Source: an uncultured Bacilli bacterium (GTDB lineage: Bacteria > Bacillota_I > Bacilli_A > RF39 > UBA660). From it: a stretch of 32,421 nucleotides of DNA. Each line of letters starts with the position of its first letter. Within the stretch, counting starts at the first letter, position 1. Positions 1 to 7,886 of the stretch are shown here, piece after piece. Location: positions 1 to 32,421 of the forward strand of contig CANPXY010000004.1 of assembly GCA_947587115.1 (NCBI GenBank), read 5' to 3'. The translations under genes were made by a program, and so were the position numbers. The notes under the pieces were generated by a model. The model was given only the letters and a program-made list of their open reading frames with translations. It was not told where the DNA came from and ran no database searches.

Positions 1-48
1 CTTATGCCAATTGATTTGAATATTGCTTATGCTGAATATCATAATTAA
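1..48 (+). CDS. Possible 3' end of a truncated gene
   Basis: Frame 1 is open from the window edge to a TAA at 46-48 and reads LMPIDLNIAYAEYHN. It would be the last 15 codons of a gene that converges on the CmpB-like gene, with a shared hairpin between them. The fragment is too short to assign a family, and the open frame could be chance. Confidence 0.25.
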   Translation, partial: LMPIDLNIAYAEYHN

Positions 49-81
49 TTATCAGTCATTTGGTTTAACATAACTTTAAAA

Positions 82-145
82 TAAAAAAAAGACATCATCA
101 ATTGAGATCTTTGAAGAATCGTCTATGACTTCTTTTGATGACGTT
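82..145. terminator. Bidirectional hairpin terminator
   Basis: The arms at 92-101 (ACATCATCAA) and 135-144 (TTGATGACGT) pair over about 10 bp with one G-U. An A-run lies at 83-90 and a T-run at 144-150, so either strand gives a hairpin followed by U. The loop is long (about 33 nt) and contains the stop codon of the minus-strand gene ending at 123. Confidence 0.55.
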
Positions 146-839
146 TTTTTCTATTGGCAACGATCACTTTTAGCTTTTCGATCAAGTCACGAGAATGATA
201 TATTTTAGCTTTAGGAAACGACTTTAAAAGACGAGAAATAAAAATGCGATAATGATCGATATAGCGATCGACTTCTTGCTTGATCTCCTTTGTCGCATCT
301 TTTTTATTGATGAGTTGCACATTCTTTTGTAATTTAAAAATCACAATATAAGAAAAAATCACATCAGCAAGAAAGAAAATGAACAAAGTAAGAGCAATTC
401 CTATGAGAAGAGCATGGGAAATTTTAGAGATAAGTGACTGATATAAGGGAAGCAAAAGATAGATGACAACCCAACCTGCTACACCAAAACAAAGGGAAAC
501 ATCAAGACAGACACGTCCTTGAATATTAAAGTGATGATCGTAATAATCCCACCAACGAGTCTTAAACATCTTTTCCATGATATAACTTGTCAAGTACTCT
601 AATATGGTACAGATGACTGCTCCCATGACAAATAAGGCAACAGGATCTTTTTGATAACGTCCTAAAAAGAAAACCATCAAAAGAGAACCCACACCAAACA
701 CAGGACAATAAGGTCCTACTAAAAAGCCTCGATTATATACAAATCGTCGTTCATTCATACTACAACAAGTCACTTCACACATCCAGCCTAAGATCGAACA
801 AATTAAAAACCATAGAAAATAATAACTAAATTGATACAT
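123..839 (-). CDS. CmpB-like multi-spanning membrane protein (putative ABC-transporter type IV family)
   Basis: This 238-residue protein is mostly hydrophobic, with about five to six membrane segments in the first 180 residues and a basic cytoplasmic tail ending RKKRHQKKS. The N-terminal half, with GWMCE near residue 18, NRGFLVGPYCPVFG at 36-49 and a WWDYYDHHFNIQGRVC region, matches what I know of the PF06541 'putative ABC-transporter type IV / CmpB' family. That family's function is not established despite the name. The start has AAAGGAG 7 nt upstream; this RBS sits in the stop region of the amidase gene only 4 nt away, so the two are probably translationally coupled. It is the last gene of the minus-strand envelope run. 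Family call is good; substrate and partner are unknown. Confidence 0.8.
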   Translation of the reverse strand: MYQFSYYFLWFLICSILGWMCEVTCCSMNERRFVYNRGFLVGPYCPVFGVGSLLMVFFLGRYQKDPVALFVMGAVICTILEYLTSYIMEKMFKTRWWDYYDHHFNIQGRVCLDVSLCFGVAGWVVIYLLLPLYQSLISKISHALLIGIALTLFIFFLADVIFSYIVIFKLQKNVQLINKKDATKEIKQEVDRYIDHYRIFISRLLKSFPKAKIYHSRDLIEKLKVIVANRKKRHQKKS

Positions 840-843
840 TTTT

Positions 844-2034
844 TTACTCCTTTTGATAATAATCTATCAAAGCATCAGCTAGAACTGTTCCTATCTTGTC
901 AATATTTCGAACGATCCACACCGCATCATTCCAATTATCATGGAAAGCAAGTTCAATCAAGATGCCATTGTGAACATAAGCAGGATTGGTCTCCCGTAAG
1001 CCGCCAATATCGACACTGTAGAGAACGCCACGATTGCCATAACGATTATAGTAAACACTGAAAACTGCTTCTTGTAATTTTTCAGCAATCGCCTTTGCCT
1101 CCGTACATGTTTGGTCATAAATCCATGTTTCTACCCCAATGTACTCCCCTTCCTCTCCTTCGGGACTGGCATTCGAATGAATTGCCAAATGTAAATCAAC
1201 GTCCTTTTTTAAAGAGTCCGAAGCAGAACTTCCTGCCGTCATCGTCGGTTTATTGCGATATACAGTAAAATGATGCTTCTTTAATTTTTCCTCCACGACA
1301 TCTGCGACTTTATTCATCATTTCTTCCTCGGTGGTATAGCCCGATCCACGAATGCCACTATTGTACTCTTGGGTCGATGGCGATAGGTAGATCACCGGAT
1401 CAAGAGAAGTCACTTCATAAGAATAAGAAGAAACGTCACTATCTTGATAACCATCTCGAACAGCGATCGTTGACAAAAGCATCGTTTGATCTAGGGCGAT
1501 GGGCTCTTGATAAAGTTTCCCATTTAAAGCAGGATCACTTCCATCGATGGTATAATAAATTTCTGCTTCAGGGGTCTTCGTTGTCAAAGTAATCGTCTTT
1601 CTTCCTTGTACCGTACCACTTTCTCTACTACTTTTGACAGGCGCTACTTTGTTAATTTCCTTTTTCCAAGTGGTACTGTAAAGATTAGATTTTGTCGTCC
1701 TCCCATTCTTTTCCTTCGCAACAACTTCGACCATAAAACGTGCATCTTCTTCGAATACCGCATCCGCTAAATCGACTTCATGATCATTGGTGGTAACTTC
1801 TAAAGCGACGTTATAATCTTCATCATAGACTGTGATCGCATACTCTTTGACCTTTTTGTCATAATCCCAATGTAAAATACTGACAACTTTTTGGCCATCA
1901 AAATAACGTTCAAAAGACAAGATTTTAAGAGTCGGTCTCGTATAAAACCAAAAGCCAAATAGAACAATCCCTACCAAAACGATCGTTCCCACTAAAACAA
2001 CTTTGCGTTTTATAACCCTTTTTTTCTTCCTCAT
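844..2034 (-). CDS. N-acetylmuramoyl-L-alanine amidase (Amidase_3) with membrane anchor and chitobiase-like domain, altered zinc site
   Basis: A basic N-terminus and one membrane segment precede a linker, a chitobiase/hexosaminidase C-terminal-like segment (EIYYTIDGSDP, VRDGYQDSDVSSY) and a C-terminal Amidase_3 domain. Amidase_3 enzymes cleave the amide between MurNAc and L-Ala in peptidoglycan using zinc. The second zinc histidine (LAIHSNAS) and catalytic glutamate (ILIELAFHDN) are present. The usual DPGHGG motif is replaced by YLSPSTQEYN, so the first zinc histidine is missing, with Gln nearby. An upstream in-frame ATG at 2052 has no ribosome site; AAGGA lies 10 nt before the ATG at 2034, which I chose (about 396 residues). 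It is extracellular and anchored, and probably acts in wall remodelling; activity of this variant is uncertain. Confidence 0.82.
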   Translation of the reverse strand: MRKKKRVIKRKVVLVGTIVLVGIVLFGFWFYTRPTLKILSFERYFDGQKVVSILHWDYDKKVKEYAITVYDEDYNVALEVTTNDHEVDLADAVFEEDARFMVEVVAKEKNGRTTKSNLYSTTWKKEINKVAPVKSSRESGTVQGRKTITLTTKTPEAEIYYTIDGSDPALNGKLYQEPIALDQTMLLSTIAVRDGYQDSDVSSYSYEVTSLDPVIYLSPSTQEYNSGIRGSGYTTEEEMMNKVADVVEEKLKKHHFTVYRNKPTMTAGSSASDSLKKDVDLHLAIHSNASPEGEEGEYIGVETWIYDQTCTEAKAIAEKLQEAVFSVYYNRYGNRGVLYSVDIGGLRETNPAYVHNGILIELAFHDNWNDAVWIVRNIDKIGTVLADALIDYYQKE

Positions 2035-2056
2035 AAACATCGATTCCTTCATTCTT

Positions 2057-2072
2057 ATTCTAGCAAATTATA
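2057..2072 (-). promoter_or_regulatory. Possible promoter for the amidase gene
   Basis: On the minus strand TAGAAT at 2062-2057 is preceded by TGC, an extended -10 pattern, and TTGCTT lies 17 nt further upstream. A second TATAAT is at 2072-2067. Transcription from the first would begin at about the upstream ATG, which supports translation from 2034. Confidence 0.35.
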
Positions 2073-2083
2073 TTAAGAAAAGC

Positions 2084-2150
2084 AAAGAAAAAGAAGACCG
2101 AAATCTTCTAAGTTTCATATAAAAAAAGACCCTTTTACAAGAAAAGGGTA
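2084..2150 (-). terminator. Tandem terminators after the ZIP gene
   Basis: The first hairpin, on the minus strand, pairs ACCCTTTT with AAAAGGGT (2149-2129) and is followed by a run of seven T; it overlaps the ZIP stop codon. A second, shorter hairpin (AGAAGA/TCTTCT, 2109-2092) is followed by TTTTC. They separate the ZIP gene from the amidase gene. Confidence 0.7.
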
Positions 2151-2872
2151 ATACTTAATAGAAGAACGCCAACAAGAACACCGATGATACTTAACTTTCG
2201 ATATTTGCTATGTAAAATTCTAGGCAACAACTCCATCGTACAAAGATATAGGAGCATCCCTAAAGTTAAAGCCAATAAGATTCCTAAGAACAATCCATCT
2301 AAAATCTTTTCTCCCAGCAAGAACAATAATAGGCCACCTATAAATGTGGAAAGTGACAACAATAAGACGATGAATAGCGTCTTCGATTTTTTTTGATTTT
2401 TCTGATAGAAAGCGGACGCAATGACCATTCCTAGGGGAATATTATGTAGACCTACCCCAATACTTACCATCAATCCCAAAGAAAGTGAAGACTGAAAGGT
2501 AGAGTACATGGCCATGCCTTCGATAATATTATGAAAAATTAAAGCTACACTTGAAACTAATCCGATGTGAATCAAATTGTCTTGATGTTCTTTTTTGCTA
2601 TGTCCATCATCTTCATGATCAGGAATAAAGAGATCAAATACTCGAAAGAGCAGAAACCCACAAGCAACGACAGCAAGGAGCAGATACCATTTTTCATCAA
2701 AGATCTCGATCGTCTCTGGAATGAGATCGGTCAATATGATCATTACGATGACACCCAACGCGAGTGATAAAGAAAACGTGATGAACTTCTCATTATTTTT
2801 TGTTAAAAAGACAATCCCTGCCCCAATGAGGATAAAAAGTCCGAGGACAAGTGTCATCCATAATCCAAACAT
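2135..2872 (-). CDS. ZIP-family metal (zinc/iron) transporter
   Basis: This 245-residue protein has about seven to eight hydrophobic segments and a His/Asp-rich cytoplasmic loop (DHEDDGHSKKEH, residues 85-96), typical of ZIP transporters that import divalent metals. The metal-binding motifs are HNIIEG (114-119) in TM4 and HNIPLG (143-148) in TM5. ZupT/GufA-type members usually have HN(I/F)PEG in TM5, so the TM5 glutamate is replaced by leucine here. AGGAGG lies just upstream of the start. The gene follows uppP by 9 nt and is probably cotranscribed with popT-uppP. Family call is firm; metal specificity cannot be read from sequence. Confidence 0.85.
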   Translation of the reverse strand: MFGLWMTLVLGLFILIGAGIVFLTKNNEKFITFSLSLALGVIVMIILTDLIPETIEIFDEKWYLLLAVVACGFLLFRVFDLFIPDHEDDGHSKKEHQDNLIHIGLVSSVALIFHNIIEGMAMYSTFQSSLSLGLMVSIGVGLHNIPLGMVIASAFYQKNQKKSKTLFIVLLLSLSTFIGGLLLFLLGEKILDGLFLGILLALTLGMLLYLCTMELLPRILHSKYRKLSIIGVLVGVLLLSITLFL

Positions 2873-2881
2873 GGTTCCCTC

Positions 2882-3697
2882 CTATCGTATGAGTACCCAA
2901 GTAATGACGATGATCGCAAGAGCAATACGATACCACATAAAGATGGCAAAGTCATGCTTCTGCAAGTATTTTAATAAGAACTTGATCGCAAGTAGACCAA
3001 TGACAAACGATACTAGGATTCCTACTATAAAAAGTGTAGCATTTTGAAGAAGTAACGGAATCGTCCCTTCTTTTAATAATTGAACACCTACGGCCCCCAA
3101 TACGACGGGAGCAGAAAGATAAAACGAAAATTTGGCAGCATCTTCTCGACTCATCCCACGGGCTCTTCCTGCGGCAATCGTCGTTCCACTGCGTGAAAAA
3201 CCAGGAATCAACGCAAACACTTGTGAACAACCGATGATCAGTGCATCAAGGGCGCTCATCTTTTTGATGGAATTATTTTGTTTGGCATGGCGATCGATCA
3301 GATAGATTAGGATGCCCATACCCGCAAGAGCGATAGCAATCAAGACAAAATTAGAGCGAATCACTTCTTCAATCGGCTCTTCAAACAACACGCCAAAGAT
3401 GGCTGCTGGAATGGTGGCAATGATCAAATACCAAAGTATTTTTCCTTCTGGATCTTTGACTCCTTTGCTGAAACCTTTGATGAGCATCTTCCAAAAATCA
3501 GAAAAAAAGACAACGACAATGGCAAGAAGCGTCCCTAGATGGAGCGCCACGTCAAAGGCCAAGGCCATCGAAGGATCCATTCCCTGCCCAATACCAAAAA
3601 CATCACGAAAAATGATCAAATGTGCAGAAGAAGAAATTGGCAAAAACTCTGCAATTCCCTGAATAATTCCAAGAACAATACTTGATAACCAACTCAT
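2882..3697 (-). CDS. uppP: Undecaprenyl-diphosphatase UppP (BacA)
   Basis: UppP removes one phosphate from undecaprenyl pyrophosphate at the membrane to regenerate the lipid carrier for peptidoglycan and other envelope polymers. The two family signatures are present: GIAEFLPISSSAHL near the N-terminus and PGFSRSGTT in the middle, plus GMSREDAAKFSFYLSAP. The protein is polytopic and of normal length (about 271 residues). An ATG at 3706 is in frame, but GGAG lies 9 nt before the ATG at 3697, which gives the standard MSWLSSI start. The start lies 1 nt after the popT stop, so the two are almost certainly translationally coupled. Loss-of-function is associated with bacitracin sensitivity in other bacteria. 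Confidence 0.95.
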   Translation of the reverse strand: MSWLSSIVLGIIQGIAEFLPISSSAHLIIFRDVFGIGQGMDPSMALAFDVALHLGTLLAIVVVFFSDFWKMLIKGFSKGVKDPEGKILWYLIIATIPAAIFGVLFEEPIEEVIRSNFVLIAIALAGMGILIYLIDRHAKQNNSIKKMSALDALIIGCSQVFALIPGFSRSGTTIAAGRARGMSREDAAKFSFYLSAPVVLGAVGVQLLKEGTIPLLLQNATLFIVGILVSFVIGLLAIKFLLKYLQKHDFAIFMWYRIALAIIVITWVLIR

Positions 3698-3698
3698 T

Positions 3699-4538
3699 TT
3701 ACGCATCTCCTAACCGATAGGCAACCACGCCACCTATCAAAAATAAAACGATCCCAATTACGACCTGTAAAAGCCCCGCCTCACTTTGAAATAGAGGCTT
3801 AACAAGAGTCAAAATAGAAGCTAAGACAAAACCTAAAATACCATAGTACGTCTTCACTTTAAATTTTTTAAGTAACCATTCAATCAACTTGGCAATCAGT
3901 ACGATTCCAAGCAAGATTCCGATTCCAAAAGGCGCTAACAACAGAAGATTTTGAAAGACATTTTGAAATCTTGTAAGATTGCTGATCGTTTCGATAATGG
4001 GCTTATAAAAACCTAAAAGCATCAAGACAAAAGAACCACTGATACCTGGAATAACCATCGTTCCTGCTGCTACAGCACCAACCAAGAACAACGCTGGATA
4101 AATCAATACCCCGGCACGGTTGAAGTCCACGACCACACTTTCTCCTTGCAAGATGGAAAAAAGAATGACTACCCCAAAAGTGACAAGTAAAACCATCACA
4201 TTAGAGAGTTCTGTTTTTTCATGACGCACATTTTTATACAAAAGTGGAATTCCTCCGACAATTAACCCAATAAAAAACAATAACGTCGGTATCGGATAAC
4301 GATCGAGTCCAAAATTGATCACTCTGCTGAAAAGCAAAATCGCAGCGATTGCTCCCACGCCAATCGGCAATAAAAATTTAATATTTTTCTTAAAATTATG
4401 AAAGAAATGACTGATCACTTGGATCAATTCTTCATAGATTCCAAGCGTAATCGCGAGCGTTCCCCCACTCACACCCGGAATGATATTGGCAACCCCCATG
4501 ATCGCGCCTTTGAGCGCCAAAACAATATTTTTCTTCAT
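3699..4538 (-). CDS. popT: DUF368 membrane protein, probable undecaprenyl-phosphate translocase PopT
   Basis: This 279-residue polytopic protein carries the DUF368 hallmark repeated twice: NIIPGVSGGTLAI near residue 20 and VIPGISGSFVLMLLGFY in the middle. Members of this family (PopT) were reported to return undecaprenyl phosphate across the cytoplasmic membrane, the step after UppP-type dephosphorylation. Neighbouring uppP, 1 nt downstream, fits this role closely. The frame is open further upstream to 4640, but GAGGA lies 5 nt before the ATG at 4538 and an extended -10 promoter lies at 4570-4578, so the extension is not coding. The symbol is assigned by family; activity is inferred. Confidence 0.85.
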   Translation of the reverse strand: MKKNIVLALKGAIMGVANIIPGVSGGTLAITLGIYEELIQVISHFFHNFKKNIKFLLPIGVGAIAAILLFSRVINFGLDRYPIPTLLFFIGLIVGGIPLLYKNVRHEKTELSNVMVLLVTFGVVILFSILQGESVVVDFNRAGVLIYPALFLVGAVAAGTMVIPGISGSFVLMLLGFYKPIIETISNLTRFQNVFQNLLLLAPFGIGILLGIVLIAKLIEWLLKKFKVKTYYGILGFVLASILTLVKPLFQSEAGLLQVVIGIVLFLIGGVVAYRLGDA

Positions 4539-4569
4539 ACGTTTCCTCTTTTCTATCAATCGTATTACC

Positions 4570-4578
4570 ATTATATCA
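4570..4578 (-). promoter_or_regulatory. Extended -10 promoter for popT-uppP
   Basis: The minus strand reads TGATATAAT (4578-4570), a consensus extended -10 (TGnTATAAT), about 30 nt before the chosen popT start. No good -35 is seen 17 nt upstream, as is usual for extended -10 promoters. Confidence 0.6.
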
Positions 4579-4644
4579 TCGATCATGGAAAAATAAAAAT
4601 GATTTATAGCAAACTTCACATAAAATATTTCAAAAAGCAAAAGA

Positions 4645-4667
4645 AAAAGAGTTTGAAACTCTTTTTA
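4645..4667 (-). terminator. Terminator after the 53-residue protein gene
   Basis: The minus strand forms AAAAAGAG/CTCTTTTT around a TTTCAAA loop and continues into T-rich sequence. It overlaps the stop codon of the small gene and precedes the popT promoter. Confidence 0.65.
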
Positions 4668-4826
4668 CATCATATTTTCGATACTTTGTTCTGCTTTCTT
4701 TGTCATCTGGTTCCATGCTTTTTTCATATCTTCTTTGGCATTGGGATTATATTTTTTATAAGCCATCCAAGCACCGTATCCAGCAGCTACAGTAGCAGCC
4801 ATCGTAAGACCCGTTTTTAATTTCAT
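4665..4826 (-). CDS. Small YtxH-like membrane-associated protein, 53 residues
   Basis: The reading frame runs from an ATG at 4826 to TAA at 4665, giving a protein that begins MKLKTGLTMAATVAAGYGAW. AGGTGAT lies 4 nt before the start, a strong ribosome site. Residues 6-22 are Ala/Gly-rich and hydrophobic, followed by a Lys/Glu-rich amphipathic helix (NAKEDMKKAWNQMTKKAEQS). This layout resembles the YtxH family of small general-stress or envelope proteins, a weak comparison. It is preceded by recD2 on the same strand and has its own terminator. Function unknown. Confidence 0.7.
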   Translation of the reverse strand: MKLKTGLTMAATVAAGYGAWMAYKKYNPNAKEDMKKAWNQMTKKAEQSIENMM

Positions 4827-4846
4827 ACGTATCACCTCGATCTACC

Positions 4847-4873
4847 AAAAATATGATTGGTATTTACATACCA
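4847..4873 (-). terminator. Weak terminator at the recD2 3' end
   Basis: On the minus strand TGGTAT/ATACCA pairs around GTAA (4873-4858), overlapping the recD2 stop codon, and is followed shortly by ATTTTT. The stem is short, so read-through into the small YtxH-like gene is possible. Confidence 0.4.
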
Positions 4874-7089
4874 TTTTTAGTATGGAAAAAACTGTTAGGC
4901 TCTATACCTTGATTTAACATTTTTTGAATAGTAGTGCGTCTATAATCGTTTTCATGATTTCGAGCAGCAAACTTTAAAGCTTCCATTTGCCCTAAAAGAT
5001 AGAGCTCTTTTTTAGCTCTGGTCACACCCGTATAGATGAGCCGTTGATAGAGCATTTTGCTATAATTTTGAACGATGGGCATGATGACTTTATCGAACTC
5101 ACTACCTTGCGCTTTATGAATAGAAATCGCAAAACCATGTTTAAAATTTTGAAAAGAAGAAGCCGTATATTTGACCAGATTCCCATCAAAGTCAATATAG
5201 ATGGCACGCTTGGATCCATCTTCAATTTTTTGAATAAAACCAAGATCTCCATTGTAGACATTATCATCGGGCATATTCGTAAGTTGAATCACTTTATCTT
5301 GTTCCCGATAGATGACGTCTCCTACGACGATCTCTTTTTTAGAAGGGTCTTTGGGATTGAAAATCGACTGAAGCATTTTATTTAAAGCATCGATGCCATT
5401 TTGGCTCTTATACATAGGCGCTAAAACCTGAAAATCCTTTAGATTGACATCTTGATATGCTTCACAGAGTGTACGTAACTCTTCTTGAACGAAATCTTTA
5501 GAGCATTCGACAAACGTCAAGTCCGGTTCGACATTAAAGTCCTCTTGTACGATCACGCCTTCTTGAATATGATAAGCAAGCGATAAAATTTTAGAATTTT
5601 CTTTTTGTCGGTAGAGTTCTTTTAATTTACAAACATCAAACGCTTCACTTTCAATCAAATCTCGTAAAACTTGTCCTGGGCCGACACTTGGAAGTTGATG
5701 GTCATCTCCCACCAAGACAATTTTGGCCCGATACGATAATCCCTTGAGCAAGTGGTCTAACAACACGACATCGATCATGCTGGCTTCGTCGATAATGACA
5801 AATTTAGCGTCACTTTTATTATGCTCATTGACCGCAAATTTATTAGTTTCTTTGTTCCATTTTAAAAAGCGATGGATCGTTTGGGCAGGCATCAATGTCG
5901 CTTCACTCATCCGTTTACTTGCTCGTCCAGTAGGTGCCAACAATACCACTTCTTCTTGTAATTCACTATAGGAGCAGTGCTTCTCTAGACGATATAGTTC
6001 GATGATTCCTTGAATGATCGTTGTTTTTCCCGTTCCAGGACCACCCGTTATAATCGTCAAAGGATTACTATAAGCATGTAAAATGGCATTCTTTTGATCC
6101 TCATTATAATGAATTTGATGCTCCTTTTCTAACGCCTCTATCCATTTTTCCATGCCGGTAATACTTTTCGTTTCTTCTCGATTTAATAATTGAAATCTTC
6201 TTACAACATTACATTCTGCTTCATAGATGGCAAAGAGATAATAATGATCATCTTCGACATAGAGGAATTGATCACGCACTAGTTCCTCAACCGATTCTTG
6301 GATCATGTCATCTTCTAGTGGAATCCCAAGACACCGAATAGTATACGCTTTTACTTCGGAAAACATAAAAAAGCAATGTCCCGTCTGATTCGTAAGTTCT
6401 TCGATGGTATATAAAATTCCTGCTGCAATCCGTCTTGGATCATCTCTTTTAATTCCCAAAGCTAAAGAGACCATATCTACCTTTTTAAAAGTGATCTCTA
6501 AAAGATCTTGACGGATTCTATAAACATTTTCTTCCACGACCCGAAGCGTCTTCTCTTTATAAAAATTATAGATCATCATACTTTCTTTAGTAGAAAAACC
6601 AAGATCCGTCAACTTGAGAATCGTCTGATAACTGGCCTCATATTCTACCAATTTCGAATGTAATAAGTCGACATTTTTCTTCGTAATCGTAGGAATTAAA
6701 AGCAAATTGTCTGGTTGCTCTAAAATGATGGTCAAAGTGTCTTTTCCTAATACATCGACAATTTTTTGGGCTTTTTTTTCGCCGATTCCTTTGAAGATGC
6801 CACTGGTCAAAAATTCGACAATCGCTTCTTTTTCTTCAGGTTTACATCGCTCATAAGAAGAAACTTGAAATTGTTCTCCATAACGTTCATGATTCACAAG
6901 TTTTCCATAAAAAATATAAGTGTCTAGATCATTCAATTCATGAAAATAACCTGTAAAAGTCAAAGTCCGTCCAACATAGATCTCGATCTCTTCATCGTTC
7001 GTCTCTTGAACTTTAAAAATGCCAATGATATAGCCAGCTTCATTTTGGTAGATACTTTTACGAAAATGACCTTTGATATATGTCTGCAT
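4864..7089 (-). CDS. recD2: RecD2-type ATP-dependent 5'-3' DNA helicase
   Basis: This 741-residue protein has the RecD2 layout: an OB-like N-terminal domain (1-80), helix-hairpin-helix repeats (GIGEKKAQKIVDVL about 101-114 and following), then a superfamily 1B helicase core. Walker A is GGPGTGKTT (349-357), Walker B FVIIDEASMID (430-440), motif III LVGDDHQLPSVGPGQ (459-472), and the C-terminal motif FAISIHKAQGSEFD plus YTGVTRAKKELYLLG completes the ATPase. RecD2 works without RecB/RecC in DNA repair and replication-fork maintenance in Firmicutes. The start has AGGAGGTG upstream. No promoter is visible between the terminator at 7111-7136 and the start, so expression may depend on read-through. 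Confidence 0.95.
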   Translation of the reverse strand: MQTYIKGHFRKSIYQNEAGYIIGIFKVQETNDEEIEIYVGRTLTFTGYFHELNDLDTYIFYGKLVNHERYGEQFQVSSYERCKPEEKEAIVEFLTSGIFKGIGEKKAQKIVDVLGKDTLTIILEQPDNLLLIPTITKKNVDLLHSKLVEYEASYQTILKLTDLGFSTKESMMIYNFYKEKTLRVVEENVYRIRQDLLEITFKKVDMVSLALGIKRDDPRRIAAGILYTIEELTNQTGHCFFMFSEVKAYTIRCLGIPLEDDMIQESVEELVRDQFLYVEDDHYYLFAIYEAECNVVRRFQLLNREETKSITGMEKWIEALEKEHQIHYNEDQKNAILHAYSNPLTIITGGPGTGKTTIIQGIIELYRLEKHCSYSELQEEVVLLAPTGRASKRMSEATLMPAQTIHRFLKWNKETNKFAVNEHNKSDAKFVIIDEASMIDVVLLDHLLKGLSYRAKIVLVGDDHQLPSVGPGQVLRDLIESEAFDVCKLKELYRQKENSKILSLAYHIQEGVIVQEDFNVEPDLTFVECSKDFVQEELRTLCEAYQDVNLKDFQVLAPMYKSQNGIDALNKMLQSIFNPKDPSKKEIVVGDVIYREQDKVIQLTNMPDDNVYNGDLGFIQKIEDGSKRAIYIDFDGNLVKYTASSFQNFKHGFAISIHKAQGSEFDKVIMPIVQNYSKMLYQRLIYTGVTRAKKELYLLGQMEALKFAARNHENDYRRTTIQKMLNQGIEPNSFFHTKNGM

Positions 7090-7110
7090 GCTGCACCTCC
7101 TCTACTTTAG

Positions 7111-7136
7111 AAAAAAAAGGATCAGTTTTCTGATCA
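7111..7136 (-). terminator. Terminator between the unknown membrane protein and recD2
   Basis: The minus strand forms GATCAG/CTGATC around AAAA, followed by CC and a run of eight T. It overlaps the stop codon of the 220-residue gene. The stem is only 6 bp, so some read-through into recD2 is likely. Confidence 0.7.
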
Positions 7137-7796
7137 CTTTGTATTCCCTTTGGTTTCTGTATCAGGACTACTGGATATTCCTAGAACATCGTCGACGTAT
7201 GCTTGCTGAGATGATTGCTCTTGCTTTCGCTCTTCCGTAATCGCTTCATGAATCGCTCCATTCCTTGAATCTTGTTCCATCTGTTGAGAAACACTCTGTC
7301 CATAAGCACTAGATCTTTGAAAATAGTCATCGCTTTCTTTTTCCCAAGCACGATGCATACCGACTCCCACAACTACAAACGTCGCAGCTGCTAAAACACC
7401 TGCCGTCGTTTTTACAACCAAGTTTTTAATATGCTGTAAACGTTGTTGAGTACGACAAGTGAGCGCCAAACTGTCATAAAATTCTTGAGTGCTGATTCGT
7501 TTTTGATCCTCAGAGGTCATACTGGCATGAAGCTTGCTATCTTCTTTCGACAAATATACGCGAAGAGGCATCTTTTCTTCTCCATCGACCGTTGGACGAG
7601 GCAAGAACGTATAACTGGCGGGCGTGCGTACAATTTCTTGAAAAGCATCATGCGCAACAAGCTCTTGTAATTTATATTCCAAATCCTGTTTAGGGCACCA
7701 AGTTTTGCGACCATTTTCTAAAGTTTCATAATAACCAGCTTCTCCACGTGAATGAAATTCCTGGGCCTCTAGTTTATATGCTTCCATTCTCTTCAT
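7134..7796 (-). CDS. Unknown single-pass membrane protein, 220 residues
   Basis: I do not recognise this protein. Residues 1-125 are soluble and begin with an aromatic, charged stretch (EFHSRGEAGYYETLENGRKTW); one membrane segment lies at about 127-146 (LVVKTTAGVLAAATFVVVGV). The remaining 70 residues are polar, Gln/Ser/Glu-rich and probably disordered. With no cleavable signal, the N-terminal part is probably cytoplasmic and the tail external. AGAGGTG lies 6 nt before the ATG and a consensus promoter sits at 7824-7852, so the gene is real and well expressed. It stands between ylbL and recD2, with no functional clue from either. Confidence 0.75.
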   Translation of the reverse strand: MKRMEAYKLEAQEFHSRGEAGYYETLENGRKTWCPKQDLEYKLQELVAHDAFQEIVRTPASYTFLPRPTVDGEEKMPLRVYLSKEDSKLHASMTSEDQKRISTQEFYDSLALTCRTQQRLQHIKNLVVKTTAGVLAAATFVVVGVGMHRAWEKESDDYFQRSSAYGQSVSQQMEQDSRNGAIHEAITEERKQEQSSQQAYVDDVLGISSSPDTETKGNTK

Positions 7797-7823
7797 TATT
7801 TACACCTCTTTTAATCTACTTTA

Positions 7824-7852
7824 ATTGTACAAGGTATTTCATCGTTTGTCAA
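7824..7852 (-). promoter_or_regulatory. Consensus housekeeping promoter
   Basis: The minus strand has TTGACA (7852-7847), a 17-nt spacer and TACAAT (7829-7824), 28 nt before the start of the 220-residue gene. It may also supply recD2 by read-through. Confidence 0.8.
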
Positions 7853-7886
7853 AATTTTTTCCCCTTTTTAACAAGAGAGTGTCAAC

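Noticed and set aside
831..1061. Plus-strand open frames opposite the amidase and other minus-strand genes
   Set aside because: They lack ribosome sites and family features and are antisense shadows of well-supported genes.
844..2034. Amidase gene as a pseudogene because the DPGHGG motif is missing
   Set aside because: The frame is intact, other active-site motifs are kept, and SPS-x-Q variants occur in the family.
7134..7136. TGA read as tryptophan (mollicute code)
   Set aside because: TGA closes several clear genes here, including the 220-residue protein, the HD protein and sspI, and Trp positions use TGG.
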